A DNA stretch of 64,000 bases from Patescibacteria group bacterium (GTDB lineage Bacteria > Patescibacteriota > Patescibacteriia > 2-12-FULL-60-25). Positions 43,945-50,890 of this stretch are shown here, piece after piece (within the stretch, counting starts at the first letter, position 1; every line of letters begins with the position of its first letter). Below the pieces are notes generated by a model. The model made no database searches. It saw only the letters and a program-made list of their open reading frames with translations, and was not told where the DNA came from. A program made the position numbers and the translations under genes. Location of the stretch: positions 1 to 64,000 of the forward strand of contig JAQURS010000006.1 of assembly GCA_028715505.1 (NCBI GenBank), given 5' to 3'.

Positions 43945-44865
43945 ATGATGATTATCACTTCAACCGGCAGGATCATCGCCTTTGCCTGGAAAAACTTCAC
44001 GCGCAACGCCTGGATCGGCTTGGCCACCATTGTGGTGCTCGTGTTGTCGACGCTTTCGGTTAATATCCTGCTCGGCGTTAATGCCGTGTCCGATTCAGCT
44101 TTGCACAGGCTGGAAGACAAGATCGACGTCAGTGTTTACTTTTTGCCGGAAACTCCGCCCGTCATTCTGGATTCTGCCAGAGCTTACATGGCTTCCTTGC
44201 CTCAAACGAAAGAAATCGACCTTTTGAGTTCTGATCAGGCGTTGAATGATTTTAAGGAAAGGCACAAGAACGATCCCAAGATCCTGACGGCTTTGGGCGA
44301 GTTGGATAAAAATCCGCTTGGCGCCTCGATCATAATCAAAGCTAAAACGACCGCCGATTATCCTTTTTTGGTTGAGGCTTTGCAAAATCCGCAGTTCGCC
44401 AATTACGTTGAATCCAAAACTTACGACGACAACGCGGCCGCTATCCAACGCGTCCAGCAAATCAGCCAGTCGGCGCGTTACTTCGGCATCATGCTGATAG
44501 CGATCTTCACGATTTTCTCCATCCTGATTGTTTATAACTCGATCCGCATCGCCATTTACACGCAACGCGAAGAGCTGGGAATCATGCGTTTGGTTGGCGC
44601 TGGGACTGCCTTTGTCCGTCTGCCGCTCATCTTAAGTGGCGTGCTGCAAGCCATTCTGGCCCTGCTTATCACGGCCTTGATTGTCATGACGGCCATCGCT
44701 TTCCTTGATCCAAAACTCAGGTCATTGTTCGACGGCGGCGATTCCGGTTTGCAAGGTTATTTCCTGATTAACGCCTGGCCGCTCATTGGAATCCAGTCGG
44801 CTGCTATCATCCTGCTAGTCGCGCTTTCATCTTGGGCGGCGGCCGGTAAATATCTCAAAAAGTAA
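43945..44865 (+). CDS. ftsX: Cell division protein FtsX
   Basis: A 306-aa membrane partner of FtsE, one base downstream of it. Cytoplasmic start, first helix about residues 22-44, an extracytoplasmic domain (about 50-165, beginning KIDVSVYFLPETP) that would contact hydrolase activators, then three C-terminal helices (about 180-205, 225-250, 275-300) with YTQREELGIMRLVGAG in the cytoplasmic loop. The organisation is canonical. Confidence 0.95.
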   Translation: MMIITSTGRIIAFAWKNFTRNAWIGLATIVVLVLSTLSVNILLGVNAVSDSALHRLEDKIDVSVYFLPETPPVILDSARAYMASLPQTKEIDLLSSDQALNDFKERHKNDPKILTALGELDKNPLGASIIIKAKTTADYPFLVEALQNPQFANYVESKTYDDNAAAIQRVQQISQSARYFGIMLIAIFTIFSILIVYNSIRIAIYTQREELGIMRLVGAGTAFVRLPLILSGVLQAILALLITALIVMTAIAFLDPKLRSLFDGGDSGLQGYFLINAWPLIGIQSAAIILLVALSSWAAAGKYLKK

Positions 44866-44866
44866 T

Positions 44867-45628
44867 ATGAAGATAGTGGGCTTTGAAAAATCCCCGTTCG
44901 CCAAAGCGGAAATAAGCCGCTTGGTTGGGATTTTGCCCGATTATCTGACGGAAGATTTGGGATCCATCGCTTATGCCCACTCATTACCCGAGGGCTACAG
45001 GTTGAAGGGCATCGATCACGCCAAGGTTAGGAGTTTGGTTTTGCCTGGAGAAAGCAAGAAGATGATTTTCGTGTCGCCCGGGCATGAAAATGAACAGGAA
45101 AGGTTTTTTTACGCGGCCAGGTTTTTAAACGACTTCCTCCGGACCCTAGCCGTGGGCATGCTGGCAGATCAGGAACGCGCCGATTTGGTGACGCAAGCTT
45201 TTTCGACCAGGCCGAGATCGGCTGATCCGGAAACCTGGCGAAAATCTTTGGTCAACCGTTTTTGCAGTCGCGGCATATCAATGGATGATGCTTTGGACCT
45301 TTGCCATGACGTCGAAGAAGTTTTGGGCGAGTTGGATCAAGAGTTCGACGTGCCCAAAGCGGCTTACGATTTATCCCGGTGGCACCAAGGCGTCATTCGG
45401 AGATTGGCCAGCGAATCAGTCCGCAAGATGATCAATTCCAGTTTGGAAGACAAATACGACCGGGCCGGTTGGCTGCACCGGATATTGCACGGCGATTCAG
45501 CCAAGCACGGCCAAGCTTTGCCCGAAGAAGTGGCCGGACACCTCCGCGTTTTGCTGGCCCAAGGCGAGGCGCACCGCGCGGCTTCGCTCCACGGATTAGC
45601 TGAAGCCCTCGAAGCATATGAAGCATGA
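44867..45628 (+). CDS. Unknown soluble protein following ftsX
   Basis: A 253-aa protein starting one base after ftsX (TAA-T-ATG). No motif I recognise. The first 75 residues look like an alpha/beta domain (MKIVGFEKSPFAKAEI to KKMIFVSPGHENEQ). From 76 on it is almost all helical with many Arg, Asp and Glu. No signal peptide or membrane segment. Its position in the rlpA-ftsE-ftsX unit suggests a cell-cycle or envelope role, which is an inference from context only. Confidence 0.7.
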   Translation: MKIVGFEKSPFAKAEISRLVGILPDYLTEDLGSIAYAHSLPEGYRLKGIDHAKVRSLVLPGESKKMIFVSPGHENEQERFFYAARFLNDFLRTLAVGMLADQERADLVTQAFSTRPRSADPETWRKSLVNRFCSRGISMDDALDLCHDVEEVLGELDQEFDVPKAAYDLSRWHQGVIRRLASESVRKMINSSLEDKYDRAGWLHRILHGDSAKHGQALPEEVAGHLRVLLAQGEAHRAASLHGLAEALEAYEA

Positions 45629-46031
45629 GACTTTAGTCATCATGAGCCCGGAGTTTGAGATGCTGGGCGAGATGAACCTGAACGGTTCGGCTTGCGGGCA
45701 ATTGAATTTGAATCGCGAAGGCGAAGCGCTTTTAGGCGCGCACGTGGCCGATTGGCAGACGCGCGGAGTATCGGCCCAGGATCCCACGTTAATTAAATTC
45801 GAAGGCGGAGTCGGCCAAGTTTTTTGCGACGAGAGAGTAGCCATGAGCTCCGATGATTTTGCCGACGCGTTTAGGCAATGGCTGGATGACCATGGTTTCG
45901 CGCACCTGACTTTGCCTACGGGAGCCTTGCTGGCTTTTTGTGAAATTCAAAAGATGCCCGTCGACCCGCAAAAAAAATACGAGCTGGCGCTCATGTTGCG
46001 GGATCTGCCCGTCCACAAATTAACGAACTAG
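45618..46031 (+). CDS. Unknown small soluble protein
   Basis: A 137-aa protein overlapping the previous gene by 11 nt. It opens MKHETLVIMSPEFEMLGE and contains FRQWLDDHGFAHLTLP (about residues 86-101). Alpha/beta-like, no signal, no recognised motif. It is the last gene of the rlpA-ftsEX unit and converges with the znuB-like gene (12-bp overlap). Confidence 0.65.
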   Translation: MKHETLVIMSPEFEMLGEMNLNGSACGQLNLNREGEALLGAHVADWQTRGVSAQDPTLIKFEGGVGQVFCDERVAMSSDDFADAFRQWLDDHGFAHLTLPTGALLAFCEIQKMPVDPQKKYELALMLRDLPVHKLTN

Positions 46032-46826
46032 GGCTTTTTGGCCGCCCAGGATCAAAACGAAGATCGCAATGCCGCAGAGCACGATGACGGCGCCGGTTGG
46101 CATATTGAAGTAGATGGAAAGCGCGATGCCGGCCAAAACGGTTACTTCGGCGATGATGATGCTGTAAACCATTAGTGCGCGGAAAGATTTAGCCAATAAT
46201 TTTGCGCAAGAAACGGGAATAATGAGCAACGCGCTCACCAAGGCCACACCCAGGATTTTGATGCCAAGCACGGCCGCCATGGCCACCACCACGTAAAGCA
46301 AAGTTTGATAGAGAACAACCGGCACGCCAGAGATGCGCGCGATTTCCTGGTTTAAAACCAAAAGCGCCATGCGTTTGTATTCAGCGAGCAGGAAAATTAT
46401 GATCAAAGCCGAGAGAACGAGCATCAAGGCCAGTTCGGACCATTTGATGGAAAGGATGTTGCCAAAAAGGAAACCGATCAAGTCCGGTTGGTAGCCGCTT
46501 TTCAAAGCCAACAATATGACACCGGTGGCCATGCCGGCCGTAAAGATCAAGCCCACAATGGCATCCGAGGCGATTTTGGTTCTCCGCTCGAGCCAAGACA
46601 TGACCACGGCTAAAACGGCGGAGACTCCCAAAGCCGTGAGCAGGGGATTGGAGTTGATTAAAATGCCGAGTGCCACGCCCGAAAGTGAGGCGTGCGCGAT
46701 GCCGTCGCTGAAAAAAGCCATGCGCCGTAACACGACGAAGATGCCAAGCAGCGCCAAAAGCGCGCCCAGGATAACTCCCGCGATAATGGCCCTTTGGACA
46801 AAGGGCAAAGCCAGCCATTCCATCAT
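46020..46826 (-). CDS. znuB: Zinc/manganese ABC transporter permease (ABC-3)
   Basis: A 268-aa permease with eight or nine helices. GALLALLGIFVVLRRMAFFSDGIAHASLSG (about residues 16-45 as separate segments) is the ABC-3 hallmark, with DGIAH characteristic of ZnuB/MntB proteins. It moves Zn(II) or Mn(II) with the ATPase and binding protein encoded just upstream on the same strand. The ATGA overlap with znuC shows operon structure. Confidence 0.9.
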   Translation of the reverse strand: MMEWLALPFVQRAIIAGVILGALLALLGIFVVLRRMAFFSDGIAHASLSGVALGILINSNPLLTALGVSAVLAVVMSWLERRTKIASDAIVGLIFTAGMATGVILLALKSGYQPDLIGFLFGNILSIKWSELALMLVLSALIIIFLLAEYKRMALLVLNQEIARISGVPVVLYQTLLYVVVAMAAVLGIKILGVALVSALLIIPVSCAKLLAKSFRALMVYSIIIAEVTVLAGIALSIYFNMPTGAVIVLCGIAIFVLILGGQKALVR

Positions 46827-47521
46827 AAGTTCGGGGCAGACCAGCCGATGGGTTGGCCGAAAAGTTTCTGCAGCACGTCTTTGGTCAGGACTTGGCGCGG
46901 AGGGCCGTTGGCCACGAGCGTTTTTTTAACGCAGAGCACCTGATCGGCCATTTCGTATACGACGCCCACGTCGTGGCTGATCAACATGATGGTCGCTTCG
47001 TGCTCCTGGTTAACGTGGCGGATGAGTTCGTAAAAAGTTTTGGCGCCTTCGATGTCTATGCCGGCCGAGGGTTCATCTAGAAATAAAAGGTCGGGTTCCT
47101 TAATTAAAGCCTGGGCGATCAAGACGCGTTGCAACTCACCGCCTGAAAGCTCTCCAATCAATTTATCGGCCAGCTTATCCGCTTTGACTTCGTGGCAGAC
47201 CTCTTGGGCCCGCGACGCGTCGGTCGGGGAGGCGAAAGACAGGAACTCGTTGACCGTGATCGGCAAGGAACGGTCGAAATCAAAGCGTTGCGGCACGTAG
47301 CTGATGCGAGGCAAACTTTCTTGAACGGGCTTTTGGAAAATTTTGACAATGCCTTCGGAATGGACAAAGCCGAGCAAGGCCCTGAACAGAGTCGTTTTGC
47401 CTGAACCATTCGGCCCAATGACGGCCGTCACGCTGCCTTTGGCAACTTCAAAATTAAGGCGATCTAAAATCGTCTGGTTTCCGAACCTGACGGTCAGGTT
47501 CTTGGCGGAAACGGCAGACAT
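46823..47521 (-). CDS. znuC: Zinc/manganese ABC transporter ATPase
   Basis: A 232-aa ABC ATPase: Walker A GPNGSGKTT (about residues 36-44), YVPQRFDFDRSLPI as the Q-loop region, signature LSGGELQR (about 123-130), Walker B LLFLDEPSAGID (about 143-154), H-loop LISHDVGVVYE. The DFDRSLP stretch is typical of ZnuC/MntB metal transporters. One base separates it from the binding-protein gene. Confidence 0.92.
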   Translation of the reverse strand: MSAVSAKNLTVRFGNQTILDRLNFEVAKGSVTAVIGPNGSGKTTLFRALLGFVHSEGIVKIFQKPVQESLPRISYVPQRFDFDRSLPITVNEFLSFASPTDASRAQEVCHEVKADKLADKLIGELSGGELQRVLIAQALIKEPDLLFLDEPSAGIDIEGAKTFYELIRHVNQEHEATIMLISHDVGVVYEMADQVLCVKKTLVANGPPRQVLTKDVLQKLFGQPIGWSAPNL

Positions 47522-47522
47522 G

Positions 47523-48443
47523 TTATTTGAGGGCGTTAACTATGACGTTGGCATTATACCTCATCATGTCAATGTATCCCATGTTGAGGTAACCGCCTTC
47601 GGGATCGAGCATGGCGGTTTTAAGTTTGAGATCCTGCGTGAAGGGAATTAGTCTTTGTTCCGAAAGTTGCGGCTCGGAAAAAATCGTCTTGACGCCGTAT
47701 TGTTTGACGAGGTTCTGCAAGTCGGCGATTTGCTTGGGCGTGGGTTCTTTGCCCGGGCTGATTTCAAACGTGCCGGCGATTTTAAGGCCGTACGCGTCGG
47801 CGAAATAACCCCAGGCGTTGTGGTGTGTAATCATCTCTTTTTGAGAAACTTTGGAAAGCTGATCCCGTATTTCCCTGTCCAAAGCATCCAATTTGACCAG
47901 ATACTCGGCCAGGTTTTTTTCGTATTCGGCTTTGTGGGCAGGGTCGACCGACGAAAGCTCACTAGCAATGTTCTGACACATGATTTTCGCGTTTGAGACG
48001 TCCAGCCAGTAGTGTGGATCGACTGTCTGATTTGGGGTGTCTGGATCAATTTGATCGACGGGTAGTTGCCGGAACTTGATCCCGCGGTCCGCTCGGAGGT
48101 TAGTGGCACCCGGCACGTTCTCGACAATCGGGCCAACCCAATTATCTAAGCCTTGGCCGATGGAAAAGATTAATTTTGTTCCCTGGAGTGAGCGGATTTG
48201 TTCAGGGGTGGACTCAAACGTATGGGGGCTGGCGCCGGCCGGCAAGATGGTTTGAACGGTCACGTATTGGCCCCCGACTTGCCCGATCATGTCGGCTAAG
48301 GGATGAATGGTGGCGGCCACGCGTAACTTCCCATCCGCGACATTTTTCGGCGGTGCCTTGTAAAACATGCCGATCACCAAAATAACCGCGGTAGCGATTA
48401 GGATAATTAGGATGGTCCTGAATACGGCTGCCTTGATCAACAT
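47523..48443 (-). CDS. znuA: Zinc/manganese ABC transporter substrate-binding protein
   Basis: A 306-aa cluster A-I binding protein, membrane-anchored by an N-terminal helix (about residues 8-27). The metal-site histidines sit in ASPHTFE (about 72), DPHYWLD (about 142) and MITHHNAW (about 207); an acidic ligand probably sits in MLDPEGGYL near the C-terminus. The three-His pattern fits Zn better than Mn, but no His-rich loop is present. First gene of the minus-strand operon, with a leaderless-type promoter. Confidence 0.9.
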   Translation of the reverse strand: MLIKAAVFRTILIILIATAVILVIGMFYKAPPKNVADGKLRVAATIHPLADMIGQVGGQYVTVQTILPAGASPHTFESTPEQIRSLQGTKLIFSIGQGLDNWVGPIVENVPGATNLRADRGIKFRQLPVDQIDPDTPNQTVDPHYWLDVSNAKIMCQNIASELSSVDPAHKAEYEKNLAEYLVKLDALDREIRDQLSKVSQKEMITHHNAWGYFADAYGLKIAGTFEISPGKEPTPKQIADLQNLVKQYGVKTIFSEPQLSEQRLIPFTQDLKLKTAMLDPEGGYLNMGYIDMMRYNANVIVNALK

Positions 48444-48450
48444 ATCTCTG

Positions 48451-48478
48451 ATTTTACGTTATTTGTGATATAATTCAA
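48451..48478 (-). promoter_or_regulatory. Leaderless-type promoter of znuA
   Basis: On the minus strand TTGAAT (48473-48478), 16-bp spacer, TAAAAT (48451-48456), 7 bp before ATG 48443. Its -35 overlaps the -10 of the divergent Cache gene. I could not find a convincing Zur palindrome. Confidence 0.55.
48466..48474 (+). promoter_or_regulatory. Extended -10 promoter of the Cache-domain gene
   Basis: TGA-TATAAT (48466-48474), 33 bp before ATG 48508. This would leave a short leader, unlike most promoters here. Confidence 0.5.
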
Positions 48479-48507
48479 GCAAACCAATAATTCTTTATTT
48501 TCGTACC

Positions 48508-49029
48508 ATGAAAAAACTTACTCCAATTTTGGGCGTGGTGGCCGTGGCGTTGATTGCTTTGGCCGCCGGGCTATACATCGGTAAGGCCCTGCTCCCGGGC
48601 GCGTCGCCCAAAACCGACCCGCGCGACGAGCTCATTAAGTCCCAAGTCCAGTCGGCGTATTCCGTACTGGATCAGCTAAATAAGAAAGCGCAAGCGGGCG
48701 AGATTAAACTCAGCTACGCCAAAAAACTGGGAGCCGATATCTTGCGCGAGATGCGTTACGGTCAGGATGGTTATTTCTTCGCCGACACTTCCGAGGGCGT
48801 GAACGTGGTGCTTTACGGCGATAAGACCGTCGAAGGCAAGAACCGGCGCGACGCCAATATAAACGGCGTTTATTACGTCCAAAAGATCGCCGAGGCCGCT
48901 AAAACGGGCAACGGCTACACGGATTATTTCTTTCCCAAGAAAGGGGAGACGGCGCCTTCGGCCAAGAAAGCTTTCAGCATGTATTTCCAACCTTTTGATT
49001 GGGTGATCGGGACGGGGTATTACAGATAG
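48508..49029 (+). CDS. Stand-alone single-Cache (sCache_2) protein
   Basis: A 173-aa protein with an N-terminal anchor (about residues 5-27), then a helix and an extracytoplasmic ligand-binding domain of the sCache_2 type: LREMRYGQDGYFFADTSEG (about 80-98), YVQKIAEAAKTGNGYTDYFF, FDWVIGTGYY at the end. Such domains are normally the sensor part of chemoreceptors or kinases; here nothing is fused to it. It could be a secreted solute sensor or scavenger. Confidence 0.85.
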   Translation: MKKLTPILGVVAVALIALAAGLYIGKALLPGASPKTDPRDELIKSQVQSAYSVLDQLNKKAQAGEIKLSYAKKLGADILREMRYGQDGYFFADTSEGVNVVLYGDKTVEGKNRRDANINGVYYVQKIAEAAKTGNGYTDYFFPKKGETAPSAKKAFSMYFQPFDWVIGTGYYR

Positions 49030-49040
49030 GCTTGATCATT

Positions 49041-49077
49041 AATAAAAACCGGTAGCCTACGGCTACCGGTTTTTATT
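49041..49077. terminator. Bidirectional intrinsic terminator
   Basis: A 17-bp perfect stem (49041-49057 with 49061-49077) with a 3-bp loop TAC and T/A runs at the base. It serves the Cache gene and the facing tRNA-Gln, and its last base is the terminal A of the tRNA CCA. Confidence 0.92.
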
Positions 49078-49150
49078 GGTTCCGGGACAGGGATTCGAAC
49101 CCCGATTCACGGCTTCAAAGGCCGCTGTCCTACCATTAGACGATCCCGGA
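49077..49150 (-). tRNA. tRNA-Gln (anticodon UUG)
   Basis: A complete cloverleaf on the minus strand, 74 nt with encoded CCA. Acceptor TCCGGGA/TCCCGGA, D arm GTCT/GGAC, anticodon stem GCGGC/GCCGT with loop CTTTGAA (anticodon UUG), T loop TTCGAAT, discriminator A. Confidence 0.95.
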
Positions 49151-49160
49151 TTGCGCGCGC

Positions 49161-49189
49161 ATTGTGCCACTTTATTTGGGCTTGGTCAA
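49161..49189 (-). promoter_or_regulatory. Promoter of tRNA-Gln
   Basis: On the minus strand TTGACC (49184-49189), 17-bp spacer, CACAAT (49161-49166), 10 bp before the tRNA 5' end. Confidence 0.65.
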
Positions 49190-49226
49190 GCCTAAAATTT
49201 AGTTAAAAAATATCCACATCCTACCC

Positions 49227-49254
49227 TTGACCGACTCGTTATGGATGTTATGTT
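49227..49254 (+). promoter_or_regulatory. Putative promoter of the structured RNA
   Basis: TTGACC (49227-49232), 16-bp spacer, TATGTT (49249-49254). Expected start near 49261, which coincides with the 5' edge of the proposed closing helix. Confidence 0.5.
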
Positions 49255-49260
49255 TTAAGT

Positions 49261-49650
49261 GCCGCTGATCATTGTGCTCCCGGTCAAACCAACGATGCAT
49301 CCAAGCGGTTGCCCAAACGTCCTTTCCCAAGCTTCATAACATGTGCCGCGCTTTTCTACCGATGAGTGCAACCCTTTCATTCCTCCTTTTCCTTTTTTCC
49401 GATCCCGATTCCTTCCGCCTCCTCCCGCCCTCCACCTCCCACAAACTCATCACACGAAACGCGCCTACATGTTATCCCATCTTGACCCACGTCAAGAACA
49501 AGCTCGCAACTTCACAGTTGTAGAGCCTTATCCAGCTTCCCGACAGTCCGCCGCTTGTCCCTTCTTCTTTTCTCCTTCTCTGTCCACCCCCGCCTCATTC
49601 TCTCCAGCGGGGCTTCGTTTTATACAGGGAGATTTGACGATTAATTTTTT
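49261..49650 (+). ncRNA. Putative structured noncoding RNA, unknown class
   Basis: The window's only long stretch without a convincing gene. Nested complementary segments are visible: CCGCTG (49262-49267) with CAGCGG (49605-49610); CAAGCGGT (49302-49309) with GCCGCTTG (49550-49557); ATAACATGT (49336-49344) with ACATGTTAT (49467-49475); GCGC (49348-49351) with GCGC (49461-49464); GATGAGT (49361-49367) with ACTCATC (49445-49451). Local hairpins lie at 49270-49297, 49480-49497 and 49502-49526. Two long loops (about 49368-49444 and 49558-49604) are almost pure C/U and contain CCTCC. A GC hairpin (49588-49612) and T-runs follow. It matches none of the RNase P, tmRNA, SRP or 6S signatures I know. 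The frames across it encode nothing protein-like. Confidence 0.6.
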
Positions 49651-49693
49651 TAAGAGTATTTTTGTAATCTAATTCTTGACCCGCACATGCAAT

Positions 49694-49840
49694 ATGTCAT
49701 TTGATGACGTAACAGCAGTCCCGAATAGCGACGAGTCAACTCAGGTTGAAACTCCAGTCCAAGAAGGAACGCCCTCAACGCCTGCCGAAGAGAGCTCCAC
49801 CGCGAGTGAACCAACCGAAGAAGGAGCCGCTCAGGCCTAA
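49694..49840 (+). CDS. Small acidic ORF (48 aa)
   Basis: ATG 49694 opens a 48-codon frame starting MSFDDVTAVPNSDES and ending EEGAAQA. It is rich in Glu, Ser, Thr and Pro with no Lys or Arg, so it is likely disordered. A textbook terminator begins 13 bp after its stop, which supports it as a real transcript end. No Shine-Dalgarno. I recognise no family. It could instead be the 3' part of the adjacent RNA transcript. Confidence 0.5.
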   Translation: MSFDDVTAVPNSDESTQVETPVQEGTPSTPAEESSTASEPTEEGAAQA

Positions 49841-49852
49841 TTGGTAAAATGG

Positions 49853-49880
49853 AACCCGCTTAAAGCGGGTTTTATTTTTT
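49853..49880. terminator. Bidirectional intrinsic terminator
   Basis: AACCCGCTT (49853-49861) and AAGCGGGTT (49863-49871) with a run of T to 49880. It overlaps the last codons of the facing Smr gene. Confidence 0.9.
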
Positions 49881-50237
49881 ATTTGGCGCGAGGGCAACCA
49901 AAGTCACGCCGTTCATTTGCCTGGGGTCATTGCTGTTCCTGAATTTGACCACGAATTTTTTAGATTTATCAAGATAATCCGCCACCATCTTCTGCAAGGT
50001 TCCGCTACCTCGACCATGTATGACTTTGACGATTTTGACTCCCGTTCTGGGCGGATCCATAAATTCCTTATGCAAAAAATTCCCCAAGGCGTCTATGGCT
50101 AATTTAGGTTCAAGATCGTGCAGGTCGACTTTCGGAGTCTCATTGCTTAACTCGGCCGCGAAGAAAGCGATCTCAATCGGATCGGAGGGTTCCTCGGGCA
50201 CGGGAGACTCAATTCTTGGCGTGTTTCTCCATTTCAT
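49872..50237 (-). CDS. Smr-domain protein
   Basis: A 121-aa stand-alone Smr (small MutS-related) domain: KVDLHDLEPKLAIDALGNFL (about residues 35-54), then VKIVKVIHGRGSGTLQKMV (about 64-82), which carries the HGxGxG signature of Smr nucleases, and VTLVAL at the end. The first 30 residues are Pro/Glu-rich. Smr domains nick DNA or cleave RNA, for example on stalled ribosomes. I start at ATG 50237, which lies 6 bp after a -10 box; the ATG at 50273 lies in the -35. Confidence 0.88.
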   Translation of the reverse strand: MKWRNTPRIESPVPEEPSDPIEIAFFAAELSNETPKVDLHDLEPKLAIDALGNFLHKEFMDPPRTGVKIVKVIHGRGSGTLQKMVADYLDKSKKFVVKFRNSNDPRQMNGVTLVALAPNKK

Positions 50238-50243
50238 TCGTTC

Positions 50244-50273
50244 AATATATAACTGATAACTTACAACTGACAA
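50244..50273 (-). promoter_or_regulatory. Leaderless-type promoter of the Smr gene
   Basis: On the minus strand TTGTCA (50268-50273), 18-bp spacer, TATATT (50244-50249), 6 bp before ATG 50237. It shares its -35 bases with the divergent nuclease promoter. Confidence 0.65.
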
Positions 50274-50295
50274 GAGTGGATTGGTCTGTTAGACT
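50267..50295 (+). promoter_or_regulatory. Leaderless-type promoter of the nuclease gene
   Basis: CTGACA (50267-50272), 17-bp spacer, TAGACT (50290-50295), 7 bp before ATG 50303. The -35 hexamer overlaps that of the divergent Smr promoter by 5 bp. Confidence 0.65.
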
Positions 50296-50302
50296 TACGG
50301 AT

Positions 50303-50887
50303 ATGTCGCGGCGCCGATTGGTATCCATACTCTCGTTTCTCATGTTTTTGGGCGTGATAGCCATATGGAGGATCACTTTAGACATTCCGCCAAACCCGGT
50401 TGCGCCCATAAATACGGCGACTTCTACCGCGCCGATCGTCATGGCGACCACAACCGCGCGGACCAACGCGCTCGTCGTTCGGGTGGTGGACGGGGACACG
50501 ATCGACGTCAAACTAGATTCGGAGCCTGAGAAGGAATACAAAGTCAGATTGTTAGGCGTCAACACGCCAGAAACCGTCGACCCGCGCCGGCCGGTGCAAT
50601 GTTTTGGCCACGAGGCCTCGGACTTCACGAAAGCCTCGTTAAATGGTAAGCGTATATGGCTCGCGGCCGATTCCCAAGCCGACGAACGCGATAAATACGG
50701 ACGTTTACTGCGCAATGTTTATTTGGATGACGGGACTGATTTTAACGCCAAGCTCGTTTCCCAAGGTTACGCTTACGCCTATGTCTCGTTTCCCCAGGAT
50801 CCGGCGCGTAAAGCCGAAATTCGCAGGCTTGAGACCGAAGCAAAAACCGAAAAAAGGGGACTGTGGGCGCCGGGAGCGTGTAACTAA
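50303..50887 (+). CDS. Staphylococcal nuclease-like (thermonuclease) secreted protein
   Basis: A 194-aa exported or anchored SNase. An N-terminal helix (about residues 6-25) is followed by a Thr/Ala linker, then the catalytic fold: VVRVVDGDTIDV (about 56-67), YKVRLLGVNTPETV (about 77-90) with the catalytic Arg and Glu, and ERDKYGRLLRNVYL (about 128-141) with the second Arg. The site is complete. It may degrade environmental nucleic acid to supply nucleotides, which fits a lineage with few biosynthetic genes. Confidence 0.92.
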   Translation: MSRRRLVSILSFLMFLGVIAIWRITLDIPPNPVAPINTATSTAPIVMATTTARTNALVVRVVDGDTIDVKLDSEPEKEYKVRLLGVNTPETVDPRRPVQCFGHEASDFTKASLNGKRIWLAADSQADERDKYGRLLRNVYLDDGTDFNAKLVSQGYAYAYVSFPQDPARKAEIRRLETEAKTEKRGLWAPGACN

Positions 50888-50890
50888 ATT

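Noticed and set aside
48444-48507. A Zur operator between znuA and the Cache gene
   Set aside because: The AT-rich gap contains only a partially symmetric TGA(N6)TCA; it is not a convincing 7-1-7 or Zur-type palindrome.
49261-49650. Assignment of the structured RNA to RNase P, tmRNA, SRP RNA or 6S RNA
   Set aside because: The conserved cores of these RNAs were looked for on both strands and not seen.
49272-49672. Two overlapping plus-strand reading frames of 83 and 109 codons
   Set aside because: Their translations are low-complexity Pro/Ser/Phe-rich products of C/U-rich DNA with no protein-like pattern, and the region has strong nested base-pairing. Treated as noncoding RNA.
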